Notes: generated from the sequence alone by a model not told the origin. DNA of 64,000 bases from Symsagittifera roscoffensis (GCF_963678635.1 NC_087069.1:31164776-31228775), one strand, 5' to 3'; positions 39,715 through 49,956 are shown, counted from the stretch's first letter. A program made the numbers and translations.

Positions 39715-39990
39715 GCTCGGGGTGGGTTTTCTTCTTCAGACAAATTTCGACTTTTTAACTAGCCATTTTTGACAAAATTTTTTATATCATTCAGAAGGTA
39801 ACGTTGTCTTGAGCTTAAAATTGAAAAGATATTTCACGGGTGATCAATTTTGGTAAAGTTATTAGGGTTTCAAGATTGGTATTTCGGCCAATTTGAGACA
39901 ATTAACGCGCGATATATTTAGCGCTATTAACGCTTAAGCGGGGATTTAATCCGTCTTAGAAATCGTTACAAATTGGTTGAAAGAAGCTTA
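39715..39990 (-). repeat. dispersed repeat B with CG-rich hairpin, copy 1
   Basis: The reverse complement matches 51,650-51,893. Shared blocks are GACAAATTTCGACTTTTTAA, CTAGCCATTTTTGAC, TGATCAATTTT.GTAAAGTTA, ATTAACGCGCGATATATTT, GCTATTAACGC and ATCCGTCTTAGAAATCGTT. The part GCGTTAATAGCGC with ATATATCGCGCGTTAAT can fold into a stem. No coding capacity was seen. Confidence 0.75.
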
Positions 39991-40257
39991 TCTGCCATAT
40001 TTGATGTGTTACTGGAAGCAAAAATTGTCACTTTGTACTTTATATTGCATGTGGGGATGATTTTCACAAAATATCTAAAACTTTTTTACAAAATTTTTTT
40101 CATTTTATGTTTTTTTCATCTATTTTTTTCATGCTATTACTGCTTCATAGACCTTGAAAGGCAGTCGGAACATTCAGGGCTTCGCTCTGATACGAGCAGT
40201 TTTGCTGATCTTATGCACATACTGCAATAAAAGAATACTTTCAAAACTAAAACTAAT

Positions 40258-40323
40258 ATTTGCGACTTAGGTTGACAAAAAGGAATTTCATACTATCACC
40301 CAAGCTTTGGTTGTGTAAAGAAT
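40258..40323 (+). repeat. dispersed repeat C, short copy
   Basis: ATTTGCGACTTAGGTTG.AAAAA, followed by TCATACTATCACCCAAGC and TTGTGTAAAG. The same block is found at 52,041-52,103 and 52,280-52,340. Confidence 0.6.
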
Positions 40324-40330
40324 ATTGTAT

Positions 40331-41076
40331 TTAGGACAACTTATGCCCCGAAACCAAACTTGACAAATTTCATCGCTGATTTTTGTCTGAATCGATAATA
40401 ACAAAAATTTTGCTCTACAGTGCTCAATAATTGGTTGATCTTTCCGCAACTAAACAATAATTATACAATTTAACAATTCAAAGCAATACGCCTGACTAAA
40501 ATTCAGTTTTTCGAAGAAGTATTTAATAGCTAAACTTACCTGTAAACTTTGATCATTTAACTAAAATTTTATTTCAAGTGATATATTTTAAAGCAAAAAC
40601 TATATGCAAATTTACAGCAATTGAATCCACTTATTTAAACTCTTAGTTTTACTCAGTCTAATTAAGATTATCATTTTCTTCATTCAAAATTGTTAACGTT
40701 AAGAATAGGTGATACTTTTTCTCGCAATTCAAAACCCTAATTTTACGACTGTTTTCATCTTTGTTAATTTTCACTTGTTAATTTTCTTTGTTAATTTTCA
40801 AAATAATTTCATGTTGATTCCCGAAGTTAAGTTTTTGAAATTTTCCACCTACTTTAGTGTTATCACCAAGTCTTCCATAACTTTTTTCTATCTAAACATG
40901 AAGTATTACAAAATAGAGTCCCATTCCATCTGATATGTTTTGAATCTGCTCTAAAATGATGATTGTTAATATTACATTTTTCGAAATATTGGTTCAGTTA
41001 GCATTGAAAATTAACCAGAAATAGTATACATTTAATCAGCTCATTTCACAATTCAGAGTTATTTGTTCTCATTAGG
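40331..41076. other. 3' flank of the EGF/SEA gene
   Basis: AT-rich sequence downstream of the minus-strand gene. On the minus strand a variant poly(A) signal ATTAAA lies at 41,031-41,036 and a standard AATAAA at 40,568-40,573. Either could end the transcript; no other signal was seen. The 74-codon plus-strand frame here is low-complexity and unsupported. Confidence 0.4.
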
Positions 41077-41117
41077 TCAATTTTTTGCATCTTCATTTTC
41101 AGGTTCAGATTCGTTTT

Positions 41118-41140
41118 TCACAGGTACCTTTCCGCCGACA
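41118..41140 (-). CDS. tentative last coding exon of the EGF/SEA membrane protein gene
   Basis: On the minus strand a pyrimidine-rich tract ends in TTTGTTTTAG just before 41,140. Joined in phase 1 to the exon at 41,892-42,060, the frame gives Val-Ser-Ala-Glu-Arg-Tyr-Leu and stops at 41,118-41,120. Another frame of the same stretch is open longer, to a stop at 41,077-41,079, with an acidic C-terminus rich in Glu and Asn. It would need phase 2, so a small exon in between may have been missed. The acceptor is good; the frame is not settled. Confidence 0.4.
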
Positions 41141-41891
41141 CTAAAACAAAGACACCGAATTTAAAAAACGAAATTTCCAAGCTACTTTTGTGTTGGTAAC
41201 CACGCCGTAACATAGCCAGTTATATGCTCCACTGTGGAAAAAAACTCCTCGCACCGAAATGTTATTTGATTTCCGTCTTAGTTTAATTGCAGTAATTAAT
41301 ATCCCATATTTGTGATTAATAACTTTATGGGAAAAAAAGTATCTTAGTTAAAAGTTCAGTATCGAAAGACGCCTAAGAGATGCTGCATAAACAAAAGACG
41401 ATGTTTTTCATTTAATTTCGAAATGCCTGCTTTTGGTCAATAAGCCAGAAAATAAAGTACAAACCCTCAATAGAAATATGAATGAATGTTAGAAAGATGA
41501 AGCCAAAACTTAGTTCTCAACAAAGAGAAAAATACGCGATAGAGTGAGTTGTCATAAATATAGCAGCAAGATTTCAGACACTTGACAAACCTGATTCAAC
41601 TACAGAGCAGCTTAAACAGTGTGAACTTAACATTTCCTTTTTTGCTAGCTTGTTGGTGAGAAAAAGAAGAAATCATGTTTTAAAATTAGTAGATGATAGC
41701 AGTGAGCGTTCCAAACATCAACCGATGCCCACAGAACGAATGATTCCTTGGTTTATTTTAAAGGGGCCATTTATTTTCATTATGTTCAATAACACTTGAA
41801 GAACAACTAATATATTATTTTTGTATGGAGTGCGCAAAAACCAAAACAGAAAATCGGAAAAGTTGTTGAAATTGAGACCCACTTCACTTAC

Positions 41892-41965
41892 CCACTGGTC
41901 CTGCATTCTTCTGCTGAGGGGTTACTGGCGCAGGTGTTTTGGCTGCCCCCGAGCCGCGTCTGTTT

Positions 41966-41997
<32 letters not shown>

Positions 41998-42060
41998 GGG
42001 AGGGGACTGTGCTGCTCCGTTAGAGGAATCTAACCTGCTCTCTCGTTGACCCTCATACAC
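41892..42060 (-). CDS. exon 12 (numbered within window): cytoplasmic tail with polyglutamine
   Basis: Acceptor GTTCCGTAG before 42,060, donor GTAAGT after 41,892, phases 0 and 1. It codes for 56 residues (609-664 of the partial protein) beginning Val-Tyr-Glu-Gly-Gln. Eleven glutamines in a row (CAA, nine CAG, CAA) lie at 41,965-41,997. An Arg-Arg-Gly-Ser-Gly and Thr-Pro-Ala-Pro stretch follows. The exon is hydrophilic and Pro/Gln-rich with no recognised domain. The pure CAG run is a likely length-variable site. Both other frames contain stops, which fixes the Gln reading. It lies on the inner side of the membrane. Confidence 0.8.
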
Positions 42061-42242
42061 CTACGGAACATTCTTTTTTTTTTCAATTCAAAAATCGGAA
42101 ATCGATTGTTTCGTCAACGGTCACGTAATATTGCGTTTAAGTTGTCCAAATAATCCTCAAACGATTATTTCAAACTTGAATGACTTCGTTGATAATGTTT
42201 CAAATATTGAAACCTAAATGGATTACAAGAGAGCTTAATAAC

Positions 42243-42335
42243 CTCGCTGTTGGTCCTGTTGTATCCTTCATTTGTCTCAAATCTTCTCCCATTGCGCTTC
42301 GTCTCCCGCTGTTGTCCATTTTCACTTCTGTCCGC
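42243..42335 (-). CDS. exon 11: basic, Asn/Arg-rich cytoplasmic tail segment
   Basis: Acceptor CTTTTTAG before 42,335; donor GTTATT after 42,243 is weak, but the phase (0 to 0) fits both neighbours. It codes for 31 residues (578-608), Ala-Asp-Arg-Ser-Glu-Asn to Arg-Thr-Asn-Ser-Glu, strongly charged with a KRNGRR basic cluster. There is no domain call. The frame stays open past the donor, so intron retention would extend the protein by about 22 residues before a stop. Confidence 0.65.
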
Positions 42336-42409
42336 CTAAAAAGACCAAGAGAAAGTTTATTCAGGGAATTATAAAATGAGTATCCAAATTGGCAACTGGT
42401 TGATCTAAC

Positions 42410-42448
42410 CTCAACACTTCTGAGAGCGTACATATTGTCGAACTCGTC
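42410..42448 (-). CDS. exon 10: 39-bp micro-exon of the cytoplasmic tail
   Basis: The acceptor is a strong CCTTCTGTTTCAG before 42,448 and the donor GTTAGA follows 42,410. The exon is exactly 13 codons, phase 0 at both ends, so it can be skipped without a frame change. It codes for DEFDNMYALRSVE, residues 565-577, with one tyrosine in an acidic setting (FDNMYAL) that could be a phosphorylation or sorting site (inference). It lies just inside the membrane segment. Confidence 0.75.
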
Positions 42449-42832
42449 CTGAAACAGAAGGAGGAGAATAGTAATTGTGTATCTGAAGTTCCATTCACCT
42501 CCTGTAAACTGTTAACTAATGGCAAAATTTGAAAGCATAAATTTTAAATCTGCAATTCCGGTGTATGTTTTCCACACTATTTGTAGATATTTCTGTAATG
42601 ATGTGACGCAGATGCTTCCAAATGTCGCAAAAACTTTGAAACTGCAAAAACCGAACGTTTTTTTTTTAAATAAAGACTAATCGAAATCAAAATTTAGGTT
42701 ATTTTGTTCATACCACGAAGAAAGATTTGAAATTTAAAGAGAAGGTAATAAAAATTTAGGAAACAAAATCAGTAGGCCTAATAGAGTCCTAAATAGTCAC
42801 AATCCATGTTGGGTTCTACTTGTCTATGTCAC

Positions 42833-43014
42833 CTCATTTCCATGTATGGTATGGGATTTCTGCTGATTTTTGAGACAGACATAGACGATGAGGATGATGA
42901 GGAGAAAGAACAACACCACTGCCACCAGAATGATCAACACCAGCAAGTATGTCTCCAGGGTGTCATGACCATCGTCCCCGTCCTGACTGTCCGCGACATT
43001 GGGATTTTCTACGG
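42833..43014 (-). CDS. exon 9: transmembrane helix of the EGF/SEA protein
   Basis: Acceptor TTTTTTGTTCAG before 43,014, donor GTGACA after 42,833, phase 1 in and 0 out. It codes for residues 504-564. A short acidic juxtamembrane stretch (DSQDGDDGHD) comes first. An unbroken hydrophobic run at about 526-551 (YLLVLIILVAVVLFF and on to VYVCL) follows, closed by Lys and Gln as a stop-transfer. This is the only hydrophobic helix in the 665 residues, so the protein is probably single-pass type I, with the Cys-rich part outside. If the donor is not used, the frame stops two codons later, giving a short-tailed form. Confidence 0.88.
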
Positions 43015-44197
43015 CTGAACAAAAAAAACCTAGTATGCATATTGCAAAAATATTACACTAAAAACCGAATCTGACAAAAAACAAGGCTTCGAACTTTCGA
43101 GGAGCCATTGGAACCAAACTGAATTTCAAATCAGAACCTTTATTGCCAACAAAACATAGGGGGCAGTTTTAGATTTTTTTCAGCTCCAATCGTGCAATAA
43201 ACGCTCATGGAACAAGCGACTTCTGCATTAAATGCTATTTTTTCCTGTTCTGTAACAATTCCCTGTTTTATTGTTGCACCCAAAACTTGAATATCAAGTA
43301 AAGCAAACAGACAAGTTAACTTTTTAAGCTCAGCGGTATCAATTTTTTCATCTTAAAAAAATGATTGATAACGCTTCTGGGAAAACTGAATGAGTAAAAC
43401 TTTCTCTACTTAATTTCTTACGTGATGCACGCCAATTATGATTCTAGATAAATGCTAAGTGACGCAAGCCAATTAAGACGAATTAGCAGCACCAAACAAT
43501 TTTTAAAAAAAAATTTACCAAATAACGGACCTCAATTTATAGAGCGGACGTATTTTAACTAGTATATACGAAAAAGTTCATTAAAAACAACAGACCCTGC
43601 CCAGATTGGAACCCTCTTATTTCGGTGCTGGTCTCCTTCCCTACCTCTACGTTACAGATCCATGATGCCTAGAAGCTAAAGTGCTATTTGTAAGATAATA
43701 GTCTCTGCTAATATCCTTAGCATTGGCTGTACTTAATACCTGGATCAAAATGAACACTTTCAGAATGAACTCATTTTGTCGCAACAGTTGGAAAAAAGAG
43801 AGTTCATACTATAATACAAGATAAGCTTGCGTAAATAGCGTGCAGTAATTAGTCTACAACACGTGTCTTAATCATAAACATTCAAATCACTTTCAATCGA
43901 TTAATTGGATCATTTTTGCCGCAACAGCGAATAAGACTACAAATTTAAGAACGTTAGAAAATGAAATAAACGATGAGAATTGAAATTTTCGTTCAATAAT
44001 AATAATATTAAAAAAATGTTTTCAAGCTAATTTACTATTAGTGATTGTATTGAAACCGCATTTACAACCATGAAACAAACATTTGCGTGAGAGATAGTCA
44101 TGAGACCTTCTGGTCCGTTTCAGACTTCTTGTTTATTTCTTTTGTGACAAGTAGTGTTAAAGAGTTTGTCGTGGTCAATGCTAATTCGACTACTCAC
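43015..44197 (-). other. intron between exons 8 and 9
   Basis: Starts with GTGAGT and ends in TTTTTTGTTCAG. It holds dispersed repeat A/C at 43,712-43,835; otherwise it is AT-rich with nothing else recognised. Confidence 0.6.
43712..43835 (+). repeat. dispersed repeat A/C in intron
   Basis: CCTTAGCATTGGCTGTACTT, then ATCAAAATGAACACTTT, TTTTGTCGCAACA, GTTGGAAAAAAGAG and AGTTCATACTATAATACAAG. The same blocks occur in the same order at 51,941-52,103. It lies antisense to the gene, inside an intron. Confidence 0.7.
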
Positions 44198-44315
44198 TTT
44201 CAACTGAGACTGTGAGGATGCGGTTGTCCTGTTGAGTCTGTGGATTGTTCAGCGTCTCATCTGTCCTGGCTGCCAACTGCCTCTCTGACTCAGCTGTCCC
44301 CTCAGCATCACTCAC
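44198..44315 (-). CDS. exon 8: end of SEA region and stalk
   Basis: Acceptor GTGATTGAGCAG before 44,315, donor GTGAGT after 44,198, phase 0 in and 1 out. It codes for residues 465-503. The first part (VSDAEGTAESERQLAARTDE) would form the last helix of the SEA fold. The end (NRILTVSV) is a final strand leading into the membrane stalk. There are no cysteines, unlike all upstream exons. Confidence 0.8.
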
Positions 44316-45575
44316 CTGCTCAATCACATTTCAACTTTACTTCACACTTCAATTTCCCACTCGGCAGTTGTTTACACTAATTCGCGAGCGGTCGTTTAAT
44401 TTCAACAGGAACATTACCAGCTCTGTCTTTTCCAATGTGTTTCCGAGCTCACTCTTATAGTCCAATTTACTTCCAAAAATAACCTTTTGGTTCCCATTAG
44501 CCAATTAAACTCTTGAAAATAAGTCACCGTTTAAATTAGCTAAACGTGTTGGATCTCTGGCTAATCAAGGAAAATTAAAGCCGACAGGCATTTGGAAATA
44601 CGTTAATGAACTCAAGGAAGCAAAAATACTTTAAGGAATTTTAGTGATTTTTAATAAATAAAAGATATAGCAGAAAAAGAAACTTGAAAAGCTTTCTTTG
44701 AAATTTGGAAGTTTAAAAATTTTGATTTCGTATTCTTTGAATTCTTGAAACTTTTCAAAATCTTTTAAGATTGAAACTTTTGGCACTGAAGTAAGACTGC
44801 ATCTCAAAAAACCAGCGAAAAAAGATAGAAGGACTCAAAAATGCAAGAAAAACAAATTGTGCCACGGACGAATATCAACTTCACAATGCAAATCTCTGAT
44901 AGCCTAAAATTAAACTCAAAACTACCAATTTGAACTCTGGATATTCGGCTTATAACTTTTATTTTATGATCATAGGTTGAGCAGCAACAAACGCACTTTA
45001 GTAAAGCGGATACAACGAGATCATGATGTTTAAATATCACATAACATTTGCTCAAAACTTTGTCTTAAATTGTGCTACTTTGGTTGAAAAAGAAGGTGGA
45101 CTGATCCTACAATACTACGCGCGCGCTCCTTTCTAATGGAGCTAACGGTTTGAGAAAAATTCTAGTTTCTGCGGTTCGCAGAGGATCCATCGAAATCTAT
45201 CCAGCCAGTCTAAGATGTTCGGTTTTTCTTATTTCCCCACCTTCCAGACAGGAGTTGTTCTTGCTGAGCGAAGATCTTTTCTGCGACTAAAGGCCGTTTT
45301 TTGCGTCTAGAACTTTCACGTGCTACAACTGTTGCAACCAAAATCGGCCAGGCTGTGTGGTAGACCTGAAGCTGGAGGCCAGTGAGAGCTGGACCTCACA
45401 TACTTTGTACCAATGTTGTTCAAGTAATGGATCGTCAAAAATAGACAGGGAAGCGTATCGGGGATTAGAAAGAGGTCGCAAGACCTGATAATCTCCTACC
45501 ATTTGTTTCAAATTATGTATTCACGTGAAAATTTACTATCAGTACCAATAAGTAAAGGAGAAGAGTGAAACTTGC
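44316..45575 (-). other. intron between exons 7 and 8, GC-AG type
   Basis: On the minus strand the exon ends CAAAAG and the intron begins GCAAGT, a strong form of the rare GC donor. It ends GATTGAGCAG. Open frames of 83 and 62 codons inside are unsupported. No repeat was recognised. Confidence 0.6.
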
Positions 45576-45677
45576 CTTTTGTACAACTATGGAGTCCACC
45601 TTGGTTGAGCCCTGACTGAAACCGGTCACAATTACACGCACCAATCGGTCATTGTCCACTCTGAGAATGTTGAACAG
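45576..45677 (-). CDS. exon 7: core of the SEA domain with Gly-Ser site
   Basis: Acceptor GTTCATTGCAG before 45,677; donor GCAAGT after 45,576; phase 0 at both ends, 34 codons (431-464). It reads LFNILRVDNDRLVRV, then IVTGFSQGSTKVDSIVV. The form beta-strand, Gly-Phe-Ser-x-Gly-Ser-x-x-Val, beta-strand is the signature centre of SEA domains. In many SEA proteins the bond between the Gly and Ser of a GSVVV motif cleaves itself, leaving two associated subunits. Here the site is GSTKV (453-457). Gly and Ser are present, but the hydrophobic residues after Ser are partly replaced, so cleavage is possible but uncertain. Confidence 0.85.
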
Positions 45678-46015
45678 CTGCAATGAACACATACACCTCA
45701 GTTATTAATCACATCGTCAAAATGAAAATGATCAGTTTTTCGATAGGTACAAGTATCGCACAGAAACTATTACTAATGTGCTCAATAAAATCTATTTTTA
45801 ACTATTTTAGTTGTTCAGATGTCTCCTTAACTTTTGATTAGCCGGGTTTGCATATAAGTGACTTAAACTTGAGCCTTTATTCTTTTTCAGCTAAACCAAG
45901 CTAGAATGTTTAATATAATAAATTTGTCTACGAGTGGTCCATGAAAATTTCCCAGCATTTATTGTGACCATTTATTAATTTCTGCACAATCAATACCCTT
46001 ACTAAGGCAACTAAC

Positions 46016-46257
46016 CAGTAGTTCATATCGCGCCTTCTCTTCTCTGTATGTCTGTGAATCTGTTTCCAGTAACCTCGAATCGAACACTACATCGAATGTC
46101 ACTTTCACTGTGATCTGGACAGCCTTCACACACGTGTTGGGGGTGTCTGGATCGGTGGCATAGCCAGAGGAGCAGCTGCACGTGGATATTGAGTGGAAGT
46201 CAGAGCAGGAACAGCCGACTGTGGAGAGACTGGGGTTACACGTGTCGGACGGAAGAA
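46016..46257 (-). CDS. exon 6: atypical Cys module A5 and start of the SEA domain
   Basis: Acceptor ATGTCTTTAG before 46,257, donor GTTAGT after 46,016, phase 1 in and 0 out. It codes for residues 350-430. Cysteines at 356, 365, 367, 376, 378 and 392 form the recurrent C-x-C-x8-C-x-C-x2-G-Y-x9-C pattern (module A5, CSC to CSCSSGY). From about 396 the sequence turns to VQITVKVTFDVVF, then DSQTYREEKARYELL, which fits the first strand and first helix of a SEA domain. The next two exons complete it. A SEA domain beside the membrane after EGF-like modules is common in mucin-like receptors. Confidence 0.88.
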
Positions 46258-46803
46258 CTAAAGACATAACATAAACAATTAAATGGATTAATTAGTTCTA
46301 TTGCAGAGACATACTTAGGAAGGAGGAGGAGGAGGAGGCTGCATTTTTTGTCTTTTCCTACCTTTCCACTATCACAACGTTCCTGTCTTTTCTACTATTT
46401 CGCGACATCATTTTGACTGAACATCCCTTACTTTTTCATACTATGCCACTACTCACTACACTTGAATAGAGCGTGAGCATAAAAAAAAAGCAAGTTACAT
46501 TGGTCAAAAGCTTCCAAAATAATTCTAAAATAGCATTTTGCTCATTTCCCTTTAGTTTCATCTGGTCCGGACTATTTTGCAAAAATAATGTTGTTTTAAA
46601 CATTTTAAACTGATCTGGCTGACCAAATAAACGCTTGAAGAAGTTTCGACGGTTGACAATTCACACGAACTCGCAGTGCTCCCAAGTATACTCACTCAAA
46701 GAGAAGGAATCAATTCACTAGAGCTAACTCACACGTTCTCAAACATTAGCTAACTCTACTTAAAGTTCGCAAGTGTTATTTCTCTTGTTTGCTATTATCT
46801 CAC
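46258..46803 (-). other. intron between exons 5 and 6
   Basis: Phase 1 intron starting GTGAGA and ending TTTAG. It holds a short GGA microsatellite at about 46,320-46,337. Nothing else was recognised. Confidence 0.6.
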
Positions 46804-46953
46804 CTTCACAGTCGATGAAGGGGCCTCTGACCACTGGCTGGAATCCAGGGGCACAGAAACACTCTGCAGTAGATCCACTCTGTCTCTGGCTGCAGTTGGC
46901 TCTAGTCGCAATGTCTGTGATACAATTGGCCCCCACTGCCGCCGCACACTCCC
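46804..46953 (-). CDS. exon 5: ordinary EGF-like module B3
   Basis: Acceptor TTTTGTAATAG before 46,953, donor GTGAGA after 46,804, phase 1 at both ends, the classic symmetric EGF exon. It codes for residues 301-349. Six cysteines at 302, 310, 320, 331, 333 and 348 have spacing 7-9-10-1-14, ending C-F-C-A-P-G-F as in EGF domains. There is no calcium-binding start (D-x-D/N-E). The exon can be skipped or duplicated without a frame change. It lies between modules A4 and A5. Confidence 0.88.
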
Positions 46954-47858
46954 CTATTACAAAACAAAATTAATAACAATAGCACAGATAGTGGCACAGA
47001 TAGTTCCGACTATTTTTTTTAAAAAAACTTATAAGAAAATATGTTTCCATTTTTTCAACTTTTGGCCGTTAGAACGGTTAGAACATAGATATTGTCCTTA
47101 ACTTGCTACAACTGTCTTTCGAAAATGAATAATAAAATAAAAAATGAAACAAAATGTTTCGAACAAACTTGGTACAATTTTTTTCAGTTTTTACAAAACA
47201 CTTCTTTGAATTCAATTTAATGTTGCCTTACATAATTTTTCAATAACTAGTTTTCCTTTAATTTTCCTATTGAACATTTTTCATTAAATAAACGTTACTC
47301 GATTGCTTTATTGACTCAAAGGTAGACTAAAAAGGAAACTTCAAACCGGTTTTTCTCGAAATTAAAAAAAGATGCATTCTATTACACTAAGCTCGCTAAA
47401 AAAAATCAGGAAATAAAATTAGCCTTAAAAAGAAATAGCTGATTTTAGGATTTGAACAGCCTCAAAAACACTTGTTTGTGCGAGTAAGGTTGGAAAAAAA
47501 ATTGTTTTTGTGAAGGGAGACCGCCATTCAGAAAACAAGCAAAATCAATATAGCAAAGAGAACAAAAACATTACTAAAACCAGGTATGAAAACGATTCAA
47601 ATTTTATGAACTCACTTTTATGAATTATCTCGACTGATGTTCCATTTAACTCGATTAGTATAGATATAAGCAAGAGGCACTGTTGTTTTTCAGTCAGTGA
47701 ATGGGGAGGTGAGCTATAAGTTAGCTTAGAAATTAGTATGATTGACAGCATTTACGTTTGCTAAATGATTAATAGTAAAAAGCGAATTAGTTTTCAATTT
47801 TTTTCAATTTTCAACTATTTTCAAAACTATTTTCAATAGTTTTCAATTTTCAACTTCA

Positions 47859-48103
47859 GGGGAGCAGTGGTGAAGTGGTTACGTCTCCGCCTCTCAATCG
47901 AAAGGTCGGATGTTCGAGGCCCACCATGATCCGTGCTCGTTGCTTGAGGGTGAGGCAACATTACCCAGCCCAAAAAAATAACCAAAAAAAATTGCATGTA
48001 GTTCTTAAGCAGGGGCACAACAGCGGTTCGCCGTGATGAGCTGTACAGCTCGTATGTTGGTCCTATCCCTCGTGGATAAATGATCTTAATTAATTAATTT
48101 TTT
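47859..48103 (+). mobile_element. tRNA-derived SINE
   Basis: Head region with internal RNA polymerase III promoter: A box TGGTGAAGTGG at 47,868-47,878 and B box GTTCGAGGC at 47,912-47,920, 33 bp apart as in a tRNA. Both match consensus fully. A body follows (GTGCTCGTTGCTTGAGGGTG, CAGCGGTTCGCCGTGATGAG), with a 3' end GGATAAATGATC and a TTAATTAATTAA tail of the short-repeat kind used by LINE partners. The cloverleaf is not intact (anticodon stem poorly paired), so it is not a working tRNA. It lies in an intron, antisense to the gene. Target duplications were not clear. Confidence 0.85.
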
Positions 48104-49275
48104 TCCAGATTTTGTTCCAAAATTACTTTTCACCGCTTAAAAACGTAGTTTTCACAGTTTATTCAACAGCCTATTGCTCTATTCGCTGACTTTACTTGCT
48201 TTAAATTCGACTAAGAAGGAAAAACTTTGAAACCGGTTTTCCTAAAATCATGAGTGAAATGGCTCTAAAACAGTACATCACTTAAGCCCATCTTCGCGAA
48301 TATGAATTCATTCGCGCCATATGATTTTGTCTTACAAGAAAAAAAGCACCCGAATACTGTATTCTTTCTCACTTCCTCTTCTAGACAATAATAAAACGTC
48401 AGGCAACTTTTAACTGTTCGAAGGCAAAAAAAATTGTAATCACAGACAGAAAAATGGCAAGTGAAATTATGAGAGCAGTGAAATTAATTTTAAAAAATCA
48501 GAATGACTAATTATAATGCCAAACGTTTGTGAAAAAATTGAAAAAAAAACACCCAGGACAAACAATCCGTCACAAGGAACAATAATTTGAGTATAATAGC
48601 TAATGTCTGATGAGAATTATTGAAGCCAATTAGCTTGCTTCATTTCAATTTGGAAAGAAGATTTAATCGAGTTAGAGAATAAATCACGCTTACGAGTTGA
48701 GCATCATGATAAAAGCAAAAAAGCACTAAGTTTACTCTAAAAAATTGATCAAATGTCTCATTTAAAACCGCCATGATTTCACAAAAAATGATGGCAGATG
48801 CCTGAAGTATGTTGTTTTTACTTTAAGGGTTAAAGGGTTACAAAAACCACGAAAAGCTACTATATCTATAAATTATGCTATAAGCCTCGCACTAAAATGA
48901 GCGATTCGAGTTGGAAAAAATGACCGTATTGCACTATGCTCGCAAGCACGTTCCGTAAAAAATGTGAAATCTTTTGGTAAGCAAGGCACAAAATTGATGA
49001 ACTGCAGACCCAAATAGGCTAATTCCTTCGAAACTATTATTTTGAAACAACCAAAGAGTGTTAAGAAAAAAAGCTTTTAGAACTTTCACTACCATTTTCC
49101 TATCAATATATCGAGTTTGATTTAACTAGGTCTGAATTTTACCGGAAACTTCGAAGCACACATGTCTGGCAATTAAAACCGAATAATGCACAAAACTTTG
49201 ATAAAGTCGTCTTACTTTTACAGAGTAGTTGACTGTGTAAACAATTTCTATCATGTGTCCAGCGTCGATTAATAT

Positions 49276-49685
49276 TGAGTTAGGACCGATGGGTATAACT
49301 CATAGAGTAATTTCGGATAGGGTACACCGTCTGCTCGTCACGCTATCTTATTTTCGGCCGGATAGATTCGTGCAACTTCTTAGTCTAATACCGATCCTAA
49401 TCTTACTCTTATACTATCTAGTCTCAGGTTGTTTAACTAGTCTCTGCTAGGCTCAATAGATCTAGGGTATACTGGTTTATTGCGGCTGCTGAAGTACTCG
49501 GGAGAGTTCAACTAATTTCTAAGTTAAATTCAAATCTCTCTGGTGCTGAAATTACAAGTAATTTCAGCACTTACAAATAAGTGGATTGTTAGTTAGATGG
49601 ATCATGATTGGTTAATATTAAATACTTTACATTGGTAAAATATCTAATTTATCCAATCATAAAATGTAGTTTAGATCAGGTTCCA
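49276..49685 (-). repeat. 3' LTR of the short element (410 bp)
   Basis: In element direction it starts TGGAACCTGATC and ends in AACTCA. It contains a perfect palindrome (two 13-bp arms GTGCTGAAATTAC, spacer AA) at 49,543-49,570 and a TATAAGAG promoter-like box. Compared with the other LTR it has 16 extra bases near 49,292. Confidence 0.92.
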
Positions 49686-49871
49686 TCCATCCGGGTTTTA
49701 CAGAGTTTTTTAGAATAGTCTTTCTGCAATTCAAAAGATGGATGATGGACGTTGGTATTTGGCGAAGATCTTATTTCTTCTGGGTTTTTAGAAAGGGTTG
49801 GATAGTGAATCGACGTTTGAGGTCGTTAGACACTAGTTAAGTGGGTGGGGGAGAACAAAGTTGTTCTTTTT

Positions 49872-49956
49872 GATCCAAGGATAGGCCTTGATGATCAAGT
49901 TTTAAATTTAATTAAATAGAAAATTATTTAAGATCCAAGGATAAGCCTTGATGATC
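49872..49956 (-). promoter_or_regulatory. paired leader hairpins in the short LTR element
   Basis: Two copies of a 25-base inverted-repeat block at 49,872-49,896 and 49,932-49,956, each with GATCCAAGG facing CCTTGATGATC. Both are kept in the longer element at 61,188-61,268. A packaging or dimerisation signal is a reasonable inference, since a deleted element must keep such sites. Confidence 0.5.

Noticed and set aside
45323-45511. 62-codon minus-strand ORF inside the EGF/SEA gene
   Set aside because: Lies in an intron between exons whose phases already match. No cysteine pattern or good splice sites.
46320-46337. GGA microsatellite
   Set aside because: Too short and in an intron; noted in the intron entry only.
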